Below the pieces are notes generated by a model that had not been told where the DNA came from, searched no databases, and saw nothing but the letters and a program-made list of their open reading frames with translations. DNA of 64,000 nucleotides. Origin: Antarctobacter albus (GTDB lineage: Bacteria > Pseudomonadota > Alphaproteobacteria > Rhodobacterales > Rhodobacteraceae). Shown here piece after piece: positions 51,218 to 60,120 of this stretch. A program made the translations under genes and the position numbers. Numbering within the stretch: the stretch's first letter is position 1; every line of letters starts with the position of its first letter. The stretch lies in contig NZ_FMZI01000011.1 in assembly GCF_900101505.1 (NCBI RefSeq), positions 1 through 64,000 on the forward strand, in the 5' to 3' direction.

Positions 51218-52264
51218 TCAGACGGCCTTGTCGTCCGCGTCAAAGAAATGCAGCCGTTCCGGCGGCGCGACCAGGCCGATCCTGTCGCCTTCGGTGACAG
51301 AAGTGTCACCATCGGTGCGCACCGTAACCTGGCCCAGTGGCCCGCAATCCACGATCAGGAAGGTGTCGGCCCCAAGGTATTCCAGCACGTCGACGGTGCC
51401 GTCCATCACCCCTTCGCCCTCGGCGCCGATCCGGATGTATTCGGGCCGGATGCCCACCTTCACCGCCGGATGGTCGCCGTCGTAGGCCCCGCCCCGCGCG
51501 CCCTCCAACGTGAAACGGCCGCCGCCGGTGGTGCAGTCCAGCACGTTCATCTTGGGGGAGCCGATGAACTGCGCCACAAAGAGGTTGGCGGGCCGTTCAT
51601 ACAGCTCTCGCGGGCTGCCGACCTGGGCGATCACGCCGAATTCCAGCACCACGATCCGGTCGGCCAGCGTCATCGCCTCGACCTGGTCATGGGTGACGTA
51701 GATCATCGTGCGGGCCAGCGTCTTGTGCAGCTTGGCGATTTCATAGCGCATCTCGACCCGCAGCGCCGCGTCGAGGTTGGACAGGGGTTCGTCGAACAGG
51801 AAAGCCGTCGGATCGCGCACGATCGACCGCCCGATGGCCACCCGCTGCCGCTGACCGCCCGACAGAGCCTTGGGCCGCCGGTCAAGGTAGGGTTCCAGCT
51901 TCAGCACCCTCGCCGCCTCGTCCACCTTTTCCTTGATCTCGGCCTTGGGCGCACCGGCGGTCTTGAGCGAAAAGCCCATGTTCTCGCCCACGGACATATG
52001 CGGGTACAGCGCGTAGGACTGGAAGACCATCGTCAGCCCGCGCTTGGAGGGCGGATCGGCGGTCTTGTCCTGCCCGTCGATCAGCAGCTTGCCACGGCTG
52101 ATTTCCTCAAGGCCCCCGATCATCCGCAAGAGCGTGGACTTGCCGCAGCCGGACGGCCCGACGAAAACGACGAATTCGCCGTCCGCGATGGTCAGGTCGA
52201 TGCCCTTGATCACCTGCAGGTCGCCGTACCACTTCTCGACCTTGTCCAGAGTTATCGCCCCCAT
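51218..52264 (-). CDS. Sugar ABC transporter ATPase (MalK/UgpC-type)
   Basis: A 348-residue ATPase. Walker [11 protein letters not shown]-loop [14 protein letters not shown], signature [19 protein letters not shown], Walker [16 protein letters not shown] and H-loop [20 protein letters not shown] are standard for the CUT1 family. The C-terminal regulatory TOBE region (about 240-345) includes [11 protein letters not shown]. It ends the sugar operon. ATG at 52264 follows AAGGAGG; a GTG at 52267 is possible and overlaps the glycosidase stop. Confidence 0.92.
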   Translation of the reverse strand: MGAITLDKVEKWYGDLQVIKGIDLTIADGEFVVFVGPSGCGKSTLLRMIGGLEEISRGKLLIDGQDKTADPPSKRGLTMVFQSYALYPHMSVGENMGFSLKTAGAPKAEIKEKVDEAARVLKLEPYLDRRPKALSGGQRQRVAIGRSIVRDPTAFLFDEPLSNLDAALRVEMRYEIAKLHKTLARTMIYVTHDQVEAMTLADRIVVLEFGVIAQVGSPRELYERPANLFVAQFIGSPKMNVLDCTTGGGRFTLEGARGGAYDGDHPAVKVGIRPEYIRIGAEGEGVMDGTVDVLEYLGADTFLIVDCGPLGQVTVRTDGDTSVTEGDRIGLVAPPERLHFFDADDKAV

Positions 52265-53508
52265 CACGCCCTCCTTGCGCTGTCCGACGCCCAGGCCAGC
52301 CAGATTGCCGCCGTCCAGGTAAAATTGCGCCCACCCGCCGCTGCGCCGTCGCGCGGGTCGAAATACTCGGCAAAGCCGTTATCCGCGATCATGTCGCGGG
52401 TGTTGACACGCAGCGCCTCGGCCCGGTCTTCATGGCCCGCCTCATGCAGGCCGGTGGCGATCAGCATGTTCATCATCGCCCAGACCGGCCCGCGCCAATA
52501 GCGTTTCGGCTCGTAGGATGGATGCGCCGGATCGGTGGAGGGGACGTAGTAGCGGGTTGTCCCGGCAATCCGGTCGAAATGCCTCTGCATCCGATCCCCG
52601 CCCACCCCGGCGTACCATGCAAGGAAGGAGGCGTTCGAAACGACGCCCGTATGTTGCCCCGACCGGATGTCGAGACAGTCATAGGTGCCAAGTTCGGCAT
52701 TCCAGAGCCGCTCGCTCCCGCCTTCCATCTCGGTGATCCAGTCATCGAGGTCATCCGTGGGCAGATCCAACTGGTCCGCCAGCACCCGCAGGTCGCGGGT
52801 GGACCTGAGCAGGGTGAAGGTCATCGTGGGGTCGGCCACGCGAAACGGTGTGATCTCGCGCAGATGCGCTTCGTCCCAGCCGCATTCCGCCCCCAGCTTG
52901 ACCAGGTAGAGATAACGGTCATAGTCCCAGCGGCGCGGGCGCTCTTCCTCGACCACATGGGTGGTGTCCCGGCGATAGTAGTCCTCGATCCCCTCGGGCT
53001 CGATGGCGGCAAAGGGCCCGTCCCAGTCGGGACAGTTGTCGCGGCCCGTCTCCCAGGGGTGGGTGACGACGATGGCGCCGCCCTCGTTGCGCCAGGTCAT
53101 GAACCAGCGGTGCCAGTCGATCAGTCCCGGCACCAATGCGCGGGCGCGATCCTCGAACGCGCCATCCATCTCCAGCAGCCAGCGGGTGAAGGTGGCCGCA
53201 ATGGGCGGCTGCGAGATGCCGGAGGACGGGATCGGCCCCACCCCGCGCCAGATGTCCGGGCCGGGGAAGTAACTGGGGTCGACCTTGTGGAACAGGATAT
53301 GCGGGACCATGCCGTTGGGCCACTGCCCGCTCATCAGCGTCTCGATCTCGGTCCAGGCCCGGTCCATGTCATGTTCCGCGAACCCGATGGCGGCAAAGAC
53401 GCTGTCCCAGTTCCACTGGTAAGGATACAGCCCCGCGGTCGGCACGGTGTATCCCCCCCGATCGTTCCCTTTCAGGATGGCGCGGGCCTCTGCGTCTCTT
53501 GTTGTCAT
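52264..53508 (-). CDS. GH63-like glycosidase, probable glucosylglycerate/mannosylglycerate hydrolase
   Basis: A 414-residue (alpha/alpha)6 glycosidase without a signal peptide. [26 protein letters not shown] and [27 protein letters not shown] (residues about 18-90, quoted in parts) and the C-terminal [19 protein letters not shown] match the MGH branch of GH63, which hydrolyses mannosylglycerate or glucosylglycerate. Cytoplasmic cleavage after ABC import fits. It is translationally coupled to permease and ATPase genes by overlapping stops and starts. The exact sugar is inferred from the family. Confidence 0.82.
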   Translation of the reverse strand: MTTRDAEARAILKGNDRGGYTVPTAGLYPYQWNWDSVFAAIGFAEHDMDRAWTEIETLMSGQWPNGMVPHILFHKVDPSYFPGPDIWRGVGPIPSSGISQPPIAATFTRWLLEMDGAFEDRARALVPGLIDWHRWFMTWRNEGGAIVVTHPWETGRDNCPDWDGPFAAIEPEGIEDYYRRDTTHVVEEERPRRWDYDRYLYLVKLGAECGWDEAHLREITPFRVADPTMTFTLLRSTRDLRVLADQLDLPTDDLDDWITEMEGGSERLWNAELGTYDCLDIRSGQHTGVVSNASFLAWYAGVGGDRMQRHFDRIAGTTRYYVPSTDPAHPSYEPKRYWRGPVWAMMNMLIATGLHEAGHEDRAEALRVNTRDMIADNGFAEYFDPRDGAAAGGRNFTWTAAIWLAWASDSARRA

Positions 53509-54725
53509 CCCTTGACACTCCCGGCTGTCAGCCCCTTGGTCATGAACCGTTCCAGCCCCAGGAAAAGCGCCATGATCGGCACCGTCGCCACCACGGCCCC
53601 GGCCATCAGGTGCTGGCGCGGGATCTCGGACGAGTTGAGCGAGGCGATGCCCCGGGTCAGCGTGAATTTCGACGGATCGTCCAGCAGCATGAAGGCCAGC
53701 AGGAATTCATTCCATGCGATCATGAAGACATAGAGCGACACGCTGGCCAACGCCGGCAGCGACAGCGGCAGCGTGATCTTCCAGATCACCGCGAGGCGCG
53801 ACAGCCCGTCCATCAGCCCCGCTTCCTCGACCTCCGCCGGCAGGCCCCGGAAATAGCCCTGCAGCATGTAGAGCGCGACGGGGATCGTTGTGACCGGGTA
53901 GATCAGGACGATCCCAAAAATCGTGTTGCGCAGCCCCGTCATCGAAAAGGCGATGTAGATCGGCAAGGCCAGCACGATCATCGGCACCATGTAGATCAAC
54001 AGAATCGAGCGCGAAAAGGCCGCCCGCCCCCGGAACCGCAGCCGCGCCACCGCGTAGGCACCGGGGATCGAGAAGGCCAGCGTCAGCAGGACCGTCAGCA
54101 CCGAGACATAGAAGGAGGTCCAGAGGTAGCTGCCGAAATTGAAGTCGGCGAAAAGCTCGACATAGCTGCGGAACAGGCCCCAGCCCTGCGACAGGTCGAT
54201 GGTGAAATCCAGCGGATTCTGGATCAGTTCCGACTGGTTTTTCAGGCTCGTCATCACCATGACGTAAAAGGGAATGGCGACGATGGCGGTGAAGAAGATG
54301 TAACCAAAGCCGGTCAGGAACCGGATCACCGCCTCTTCGAACTCGTGCCGGGTCAGCGCGCCCATGCCGGGCAGATGCCCCAGGATCACATGCAGCGACC
54401 AGCCCGTCGCCAGCCCCAGCGCCCCGCTGCCCACCAGTTTCCACAGCGTCGAGGCCGTCTCTCCCGACGCGACGGGGCCGATGCCGATCACCGCCAGCAG
54501 GACAAAGACCACCGCCGCCGCCAGCGACGCGATCCCCTTGCCCGGGCGCAGCGCAACAAGGCCCAGCCCCAGCGCCGCCCCCCAGAGCAGGGACCACAGG
54601 CCCGCCGGCCGGAACGGATCGCCGGTGGCAAAGGACATCAGCACCGCCAGCGTCGTCGCCAGCACGAACAGCCAGAGCGCGCCCAGAACGGGCCCGGTGA
54701 CATAGCCGAAACGAAGCGCTCTCAT
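53505..54725 (-). CDS. Sugar ABC permease (MalG-type) with N-terminal membrane extension
   Basis: A 406-residue permease; MalG-type proteins are usually near 280 residues. The canonical part begins around residue 138 (GYIFFTAIVAIPFYVMVMTSLK) and includes the coupling loop EEAGLMDGLSRLAVIWKITLPLS. The first 130 residues hold about four further hydrophobic segments with no counterpart in the family as I know it. The open frame runs far upstream inside the next gene, but ATG at 54725, overlapping that gene's stop, fits an operon start. Confidence 0.85.
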   Translation of the reverse strand: MRALRFGYVTGPVLGALWLFVLATTLAVLMSFATGDPFRPAGLWSLLWGAALGLGLVALRPGKGIASLAAAVVFVLLAVIGIGPVASGETASTLWKLVGSGALGLATGWSLHVILGHLPGMGALTRHEFEEAVIRFLTGFGYIFFTAIVAIPFYVMVMTSLKNQSELIQNPLDFTIDLSQGWGLFRSYVELFADFNFGSYLWTSFYVSVLTVLLTLAFSIPGAYAVARLRFRGRAAFSRSILLIYMVPMIVLALPIYIAFSMTGLRNTIFGIVLIYPVTTIPVALYMLQGYFRGLPAEVEEAGLMDGLSRLAVIWKITLPLSLPALASVSLYVFMIAWNEFLLAFMLLDDPSKFTLTRGIASLNSSEIPRQHLMAGAVVATVPIMALFLGLERFMTKGLTAGSVKG

Positions 54726-55969
54726 AGGCCTTCCTCCTGGCTGACATAGCGGAAGAAGAAGACCGAGAAGAGGACGAGACAGCAGAAGACCACCACCGCA
54801 ACCGCCGCCCCGGCCCCGATGTTCGAGATGGCAAAGGCCTGTTCGTAGACATTTACCGTCAGGGTCCGCGTGCCCGCGTTGCCGCCGGTCAGCAGGAAAA
54901 TGTCGTCGAACTTGTTGAAGGTCCAGATGAAGCGCAGCAGGAACAGCACGCTGAGAATGCCCAGCAGTTGCGGCAGGCTGAGATACCAGAACTTCTGAAA
55001 GGGCGACGCGCCGTCCATGTCGGCGGCCTCGTACATGTCGGTGTCGATCGACTGCATCCGGGCCAGGATGAACAGGAAGGACAGCGGGAAATAGCGCCAG
55101 ATCTCGAAGACGGTGACCATTATCAGCGCCAGTGGCCTCTCGCCAAAGAAATTGATGCTGGAACTGGTCACGCCCATCTGGATCAAAAGCGCGTTGGCCG
55201 AGCCCGAGAAGGGATCGAACAGGATGATCCAGGCAAAGGCCACGGCGATCACCGGGGCGACATAGGGAAACAGGTACAGCCCGCGCAGGATGCCCTGGCC
55301 TCGAAACTCCTTGTTCAACAGCATGGCCGCGAAGAGACCGAAGATCAGCGCTCCCAGCGTACCGAAGACGGTGTAAAAGAGCGTCACCCCCAGCACGCCC
55401 CAGAACTCGTCCCCGCTGAAGATCCGGTCGAAGTTCTCCAGCGTGAAGTCGAAGTTCGTCAGGATGTTGTTGCTGCGCCCCGTCATGCGCGGATCGCTGC
55501 CCTCGGCGGCCTCTTCGGCGGCGTCCTCGTCCCCTTGCAAGGCCACGAAAATCTCGACCTCGTCGCGCCCGCCGCCGTCGAGGTCGCCCAGGTCGCAGGT
55601 GAAGTCGGCACCGTCGAAGGTACAGCGCGGGTCGGCTGTCAGGACCGTCAGGCTCTCGGGCAGGCTGTCCGACAGGGTAACGCCTGTGATCGGCTCCGAT
55701 TGCGAGGAATTGCGGACGCGGTATTGCAGGCGGAGATCGTCGCCCGATCCGCGCAGGCTTTCGCGCACCACCGGCGTCGGGGGGCGCAGGTCCGCCAGGC
55801 CGATGGGCTTGAAGCTGATCCAGAAGATCGCCAGCAGTGGCAGCACGACCACCGCCGAGACAATGGCCAGCGTGGGAAACAACAACCCCCAGGCCAGCCG
55901 GGCCTCGCGTTTCAGCAGGGGGCCAGTGCCCCTTGGCGGCCCCGAGGCCGGTCCGGTGCTGTCGCTCAT
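54722..55969 (-). CDS. Sugar ABC permease (MalF-type) with inserted DUF11/Ig-like periplasmic domain
   Basis: A 415-residue permease. After TM1 (about 27-52) an insertion of about 105 residues (62-166) interrupts the periplasmic loop: LQYRVRNSSQSEPITGVTLSD, SLPESLTVLTADPRCTFDG and CDLGDLDGGGRDEVEIFVAL have the pattern of DUF11-type Ig-like repeats, with a Cys pair (116, 125). It is followed by an acidic stretch. The remainder is a normal CUT1 permease with coupling loop EAADMDGASPFQKFWYLSLPQL. E. coli MalF also carries a large loop (P2) here that touches the binding protein, but of different sequence. GGGGGG precedes the ATG. Confidence 0.87.
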   Translation of the reverse strand: MSDSTGPASGPPRGTGPLLKREARLAWGLLFPTLAIVSAVVVLPLLAIFWISFKPIGLADLRPPTPVVRESLRGSGDDLRLQYRVRNSSQSEPITGVTLSDSLPESLTVLTADPRCTFDGADFTCDLGDLDGGGRDEVEIFVALQGDEDAAEEAAEGSDPRMTGRSNNILTNFDFTLENFDRIFSGDEFWGVLGVTLFYTVFGTLGALIFGLFAAMLLNKEFRGQGILRGLYLFPYVAPVIAVAFAWIILFDPFSGSANALLIQMGVTSSSINFFGERPLALIMVTVFEIWRYFPLSFLFILARMQSIDTDMYEAADMDGASPFQKFWYLSLPQLLGILSVLFLLRFIWTFNKFDDIFLLTGGNAGTRTLTVNVYEQAFAISNIGAGAAVAVVVFCCLVLFSVFFFRYVSQEEGL

Positions 55970-55990
55970 GTCGCGGTCCCCCCTTCCGGA

Positions 55991-56014
55991 CGCGGACCAA
56001 GGGCCACGTCCGCG
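55991..56014 (-). other. Hairpin between the sugar-binding-protein and permease genes
   Basis: CGCGGAC (55991-55997) and GTCCGCG (56008-56014) form a 7-bp stem with a 10-base loop in the 85-bp gap after the binding-protein gene. Similar hairpins occupy the same position in three other transporter operons of the window. Confidence 0.45.
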
Positions 56015-56054
56015 CGGGCGACCGGCGCAGGGCCGGGCGCCCGAAGGTCCGGCA

Positions 56055-57413
56055 TCACTCGATGCCGGCCAGTTCCTCGTTCATCTTCTTGACCGCATCG
56101 GGACCAGAGATGTTGCCGTCGATGTATTCCCGCACGACCCGGTTGATCGCCTGGCTGTTGATGATCTTGGAGGCCAGCGCCAGTTGCCCGTCCCTGACGC
56201 CCCAGCGCTGTGCCACGTCCAGCCCGCCGACGATCTCGTCGATCATCGAGGCCGCGTAGAGTTCGCTGAGCGGCGCCTTGCGGTCAACGCCCACGTCCAG
56301 CTTGGACCAGGCATCGACAAAGGCGGTTGGGTCGTCCTGCGTGCCGCGCCGCACCGGGAACTTGCCCTCGGGCGCGATGGACAGCGTCTGCGTATAGCCC
56401 GTGTCCATCGAATACTTGATGAACTCCTGCGCCTCGTCGAAATCCGCGTCGGCGGTGATGCCGAAATAGCGGATGTCGCCCCAGGCCGCGCCGTCGGGAT
56501 TGGACGGACCGGCGAAATTTGTCACGATCCCGGTCATCGAGGCCAGCGCCGCAGAGGTCGGATCCTCGTTGATGGTCGGCGGGGCGCTGTCACGCAGGCC
56601 GGCCAGTTCGTCCAGGATAAAGGGTGACCAGATGATCATCGCCGCATCCCCCGCAAAGTAGAGGCTGCGCGACTGGTCCCAGTACAGCTCACCCTCGGGC
56701 GAGGCATCCGCCAGCACCTTGTAGAATTCCAGCACCTCGACCGTCTTCTTCTCGTCGAAGCCCATGAACCCGTCCGGCCCCACGGGTGTCGCGCCATTGG
56801 CGAGGAAGACATGTTCCAGAACCTGGCTCATGAAGTTCTCGTCAACCTTGGTGGCGGCGACGAAACCGAACATCTCGGGCGGGTTGTGCAGCGCCTCGAT
56901 GGCGGCGGTGACGGCGGCAAAGGTGGTGGGCGGCGCCAATCCCGCCTCGTCGAAGAGGTCCTTGCGATAGACGATCATCTGCGTCCAGCCGTCCACCGGG
57001 ACACTGGCCCAGCCATCATCGGTCTTGGCCATGTCCAGCGCGCCGGGGGCAAAGGTGCCGGTGCCCAATTCGTCGATCACCTCGGTCGCCGCCTCGGCAT
57101 CGAGGATGCCCGCCTCGACCCAGGGCAAGGCGTATTGCAACGTATGGTAGATCACATCCGGCAGATCGCCCGCGGCAAAGGCCGCCGTGGCGCGTGTGCC
57201 CAGGTCGGATTCGGAGACGGGGATCACCTCGACACCGATGCCCGTTTCAGCCTCGAAAGCCTCTGCCATTTCCTTCTGCTTGGCCAGTCGCTCTGGCTGT
57301 TCCTCGGTTGTCCAGAACCGGATATCGGCCGCCGCAGAGCCCGCGCCCAGCGCAAGACCAAGCGCCGCAGTCGTCAGAAGACGGGATAAAGTGTTTGGTG
57401 ATTTGATGGGCAT
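56055..57413 (-). CDS. Sugar ABC transporter substrate-binding protein (family 1)
   Basis: A 452-residue periplasmic protein with a signal peptide (about 1-29, cut after SAAA/D). The mature N-terminus DIRFWTTEEQPERLAKQKEMAEAFEAETGIGVEV (in parts, 30-63) and the central QTLSIAPEGKFPVRRGTQDDP region place it in the family 1 sugar-binding group. First gene of the operon binding protein-permease-permease-glycosidase-ATPase; the glycosidase suggests a glycosylglycerate ligand. GGAGG lies 8 bases before the ATG. Confidence 0.9.
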   Translation of the reverse strand: MPIKSPNTLSRLLTTAALGLALGAGSAAADIRFWTTEEQPERLAKQKEMAEAFEAETGIGVEVIPVSESDLGTRATAAFAAGDLPDVIYHTLQYALPWVEAGILDAEAATEVIDELGTGTFAPGALDMAKTDDGWASVPVDGWTQMIVYRKDLFDEAGLAPPTTFAAVTAAIEALHNPPEMFGFVAATKVDENFMSQVLEHVFLANGATPVGPDGFMGFDEKKTVEVLEFYKVLADASPEGELYWDQSRSLYFAGDAAMIIWSPFILDELAGLRDSAPPTINEDPTSAALASMTGIVTNFAGPSNPDGAAWGDIRYFGITADADFDEAQEFIKYSMDTGYTQTLSIAPEGKFPVRRGTQDDPTAFVDAWSKLDVGVDRKAPLSELYAASMIDEIVGGLDVAQRWGVRDGQLALASKIINSQAINRVVREYIDGNISGPDAVKKMNEELAGIE

Positions 57414-57811
57414 TTCGCACCTCCCAATGCGCTTTGATTCTTATCGGTCGTTTTCCATGACCTACCCCAGTTCTAGCGATTTTTCCACCGCGGCGTCGAT
57501 TGCGCAGGCGGCACACCAGGCAGCAGCCCCTTAATATTGCTCGAAAATTAGGCATTTCGACCGGACAAGGCAGATCAGCCGCGCCCGATCAGCACGCTCT
57601 GCGCCGCAGCATTTCACAGCAGCGAAAGGCTGGAATTTGCGCCTCTCCACCACCACCTCCGGGACCGTTTTTGGCAGGTTTCCCAAAGCGCTTGCAGCCC
57701 CGTCCCCTCTCGCCCCGGCACGGGACCGCCGTCATGCTGCAACCGCCCGGTACGCCGCCTCTCCTTGCGTATTCCGGTCCGCGTATTACTCTGCCCGCCA
57801 AGGAGGCCAGA
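57414..57811. promoter_or_regulatory. 398-bp divergent gap between the sugar operon and hupT
   Basis: No credible gene is seen here. The only AT-rich island (about 57530-57560, CTTAATATTGCTCGAAAATTAGG in parts) probably holds the sugar-operon promoter, and AAGCGCTT near 57690 is a short palindrome of LacI-operator type, though no LacI gene is in the window. GCGTATT occurs twice, 14 bases apart, some 40 bp before the hupT start. The hupT ribosome site AAGGAGG lies at 57800-57806. Confidence 0.35.
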
Positions 57812-59131
57812 ATGACACCCTCGCCCGCAGACGATCCGATGCATTCCCTCAGCGAAGACACCTGGCGGGACGTCATCGCCGCGATGGACCGCACCTATTC
57901 GGAACTCGTCGACTACCAGGAGTTGCTGGAAAAGCAGAACCGCGAGCTGGACGAGATGCGCCAGTTCATGGCTTCGGTGCTGTCGTCGATGTCGGACCTG
58001 CTGATCGTCGTGGACAAGAACCGCATCATCGAACGCACCGGCGGCGCCATCGATCAGATCCTGGGCGCCACCGTGGCCCGCAGCGGAACGCCCCTCGGCG
58101 CCTTGCTGGAGGATGGTGACAGCGACAACCTGCTGGCCGCGGTCGACAAGGTCATGCTGGGTCGAGAACCCACCACGGTCGAGGCCCGCTTCCTGACCGG
58201 GGACGGCCCCACGCCCCTGGAAATCAGCGTCAGCCCCCGGCTTGACCAGCGCGGACGCAGCCGCGGCGTTGTCTTGGTGGGGCGTCCGCTGGGCGAGTTG
58301 CGCAATGCATACATGGAACTGGAAGCCAGCCACGAGGCATTGCAACAGGCACAGACACAGCTTGTCCGCAACGAAAAGCTGGCCTCTCTGGGCCGTCTCG
58401 TCGCCGGGGTGGCGCATGAGCTGAACAACCCCATCAGCTTTGTCTATGCCAACACCCACGGGCTGGAGAAATACACCAAGCGGTTCGAGACCTATTTCGA
58501 GGCGGTCCAGGCCGGCAAGAGCCGCCCAGAGCTGGTTGCGCTGCGCGACGAGCTGAAACTTGAAAAGACCGTGCGCAACCTGCGCACCGCGATCGACGGC
58601 GCCAAGGACGGGGCCGAACGGGTCCGCGACATCGTCGACGACCTGCGCCGGCTCAGCGCCGATGGCACCGGCGAACGGTCGGCCTTCGACATGATGGCCA
58701 CCACCCGGATCGCCGCCGACTGGGTCGTGCGCACCTCGCGGACCGCCGTCCAGATCACCTTTGCGGACGATGCGACACGCCTGGCCTGGGGCAATCCCGG
58801 CCACGTCCAGCAGATCGTCATGAACCTGGTGCAAAACGCCATCGACGCCATGTCGGAAACCGGCACGCCGACACTGCACCTGCATGTCCTGGACCGGGAC
58901 GAACAGGTGCTGTTGCGCGTGACCGACAATGGACCGGGCATCCCCGAGTCGATTGCCGGGTCGATCTTTGATCCGTTCTTCACCACCAAGCAGGTCGGCA
59001 AGGGCACCGGGCTGGGCCTGTCCATCTCGCACAAGATCGCCGAAGAACATGGCGGGGCGCTGACGCTGGCCTATACCGGCCCCGAGGGCAGCTGCTTTGA
59101 ACTGGCCCTGCCGACAGAGGGACACGCATGA
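57812..59131 (+). CDS. hupT: Hydrogen-sensing histidine kinase HupT
   Basis: A 439-residue soluble kinase. A short coiled coil (about 30-52) precedes a PAS-like sensor (about 53-160); the H-box LASLGRLVAGVAHELNNPISF has the phospho-acceptor His202. N-box QQIVMNLVQNAIDAM and ATP-site DNGPGIPESIAGSIFDPFFTTK with GTGLGLSI follow. In Rhodobacter, HupT forms a complex with the HupUV sensor and phosphorylates the response regulator HupR to shut off hydrogenase genes without H2. HupR is not in the window. The frame extends upstream to 57500, but ATG at 57812 follows AAGGAGG. Its stop overlaps hupU. Confidence 0.93.
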   Translation: MTPSPADDPMHSLSEDTWRDVIAAMDRTYSELVDYQELLEKQNRELDEMRQFMASVLSSMSDLLIVVDKNRIIERTGGAIDQILGATVARSGTPLGALLEDGDSDNLLAAVDKVMLGREPTTVEARFLTGDGPTPLEISVSPRLDQRGRSRGVVLVGRPLGELRNAYMELEASHEALQQAQTQLVRNEKLASLGRLVAGVAHELNNPISFVYANTHGLEKYTKRFETYFEAVQAGKSRPELVALRDELKLEKTVRNLRTAIDGAKDGAERVRDIVDDLRRLSADGTGERSAFDMMATTRIAADWVVRTSRTAVQITFADDATRLAWGNPGHVQQIVMNLVQNAIDAMSETGTPTLHLHVLDRDEQVLLRVTDNGPGIPESIAGSIFDPFFTTKQVGKGTGLGLSISHKIAEEHGGALTLAYTGPEGSCFELALPTEGHA

Positions 59132-60120
59132 ACATTTTGTGGCTGCAATCCGCAGGCTGCGGCGGCTGTACCATGTCGCTGCTCTGCGCGGAGTCCCCCG
59201 GTGTACTGGACCTTCTGGGCGACGCCGGGCTGTCCTTCCTCTGGCATCCGGCACTGTCCGAACAGACCGGTGCCGAGGTGCGCGCCCTGCTGGCCGGGAT
59301 CGAGGACGGCAGCCAGACGCTGGACATCCTCTGTGTCGAGGGGTCGATCCTGACCGGCCCCAAGGGCACGGGCCGGTTCCAGATGCTGTCTGGCACCGGG
59401 CGGTCGATGCTGGATTGGGTCAGATCGCTGGCGCCGCTGGCCGAACAGGTCGTCGCGGTGGGCACCTGCGCGACCTATGGCGGCATGACCTCGGCCGGCG
59501 GCAATCCCGCCGGCGCCATCGGCCTGCAATATGACGGCAGCTATCCCGGCGGCGCCCTGCCCGCCGAATTCCGCGCCCGCTCGGGAATGCCGGTCATCAA
59601 CGTCGCGGGCTGCCCGACGCATCCCGACTGGGTGACGGAAACCCTGCTGCTGATCGCGGGCGGAGAGATGAACAAGGCGGCGCTGGACGAGCTGGGGCGG
59701 CCGCTGTTCTACGCAGAACACCTCGTCCACCACGCCTGCCCGAAAAACGAGTTCTACGAGTACAAGGCCAGCGCAGAGAAACCCGGCCAGCTGGGCTGCA
59801 TGATGGAACACATGGGCTGTGTCGGAACGCAGGCGGTGGGGGACTGCAACATCCGCGGCTGGAACGGAGGCAGCTGCTGCACCCGCGCCGGTTACGCCTG
59901 CATCAACTGCACCGCCCCCGAGTTCGAGGAACCCAACCACCCCTTCACCGAAACGCCCAAGTTCGCGGGCATCCCCGTCGGCCTGCCCTCGGACATGCCA
60001 AAGGCCTGGTTCATGGCGCTGGCCTCGCTGTCAAAGGCGGCGACGCCCAAGCGACTGGCCGAAAACGCCGTGGCCGACCGGATCGAGGTGCCGCCCACCC
60101 TGCGGACGGGGCGCAAATGA
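59128..60120 (+). CDS. hupU: Regulatory [NiFe] hydrogenase small subunit HupU
   Basis: A 330-residue Fe-S subunit. Cys11 and Cys14 in SAGCGGCTMS, the Cys in VAVGTCATYGGM and NVAGCPTHPDW are the proximal-cluster ligands. Further Cys in HHACPKNEF, GQLGCMMEHMGCVG and CCTRAGYACINCTAPEF bind the other clusters. There is no twin-arginine signal peptide, unlike the membrane-bound uptake enzyme, as expected for a cytoplasmic H2 sensor. It couples to hupT and hupV by 4-bp overlaps. Confidence 0.94.
   Translation: MNILWLQSAGCGGCTMSLLCAESPGVLDLLGDAGLSFLWHPALSEQTGAEVRALLAGIEDGSQTLDILCVEGSILTGPKGTGRFQMLSGTGRSMLDWVRSLAPLAEQVVAVGTCATYGGMTSAGGNPAGAIGLQYDGSYPGGALPAEFRARSGMPVINVAGCPTHPDWVTETLLLIAGGEMNKAALDELGRPLFYAEHLVHHACPKNEFYEYKASAEKPGQLGCMMEHMGCVGTQAVGDCNIRGWNGGSCCTRAGYACINCTAPEFEEPNHPFTETPKFAGIPVGLPSDMPKAWFMALASLSKAATPKRLAENAVADRIEVPPTLRTGRK

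Noticed and set aside
54726-56000. Open frame extending the MalG-type permease to 831 residues
   Set aside because: It covers the complete MalF-type permease gene in a different frame. The ATG at 54725 overlapping the upstream stop is the normal operon start.
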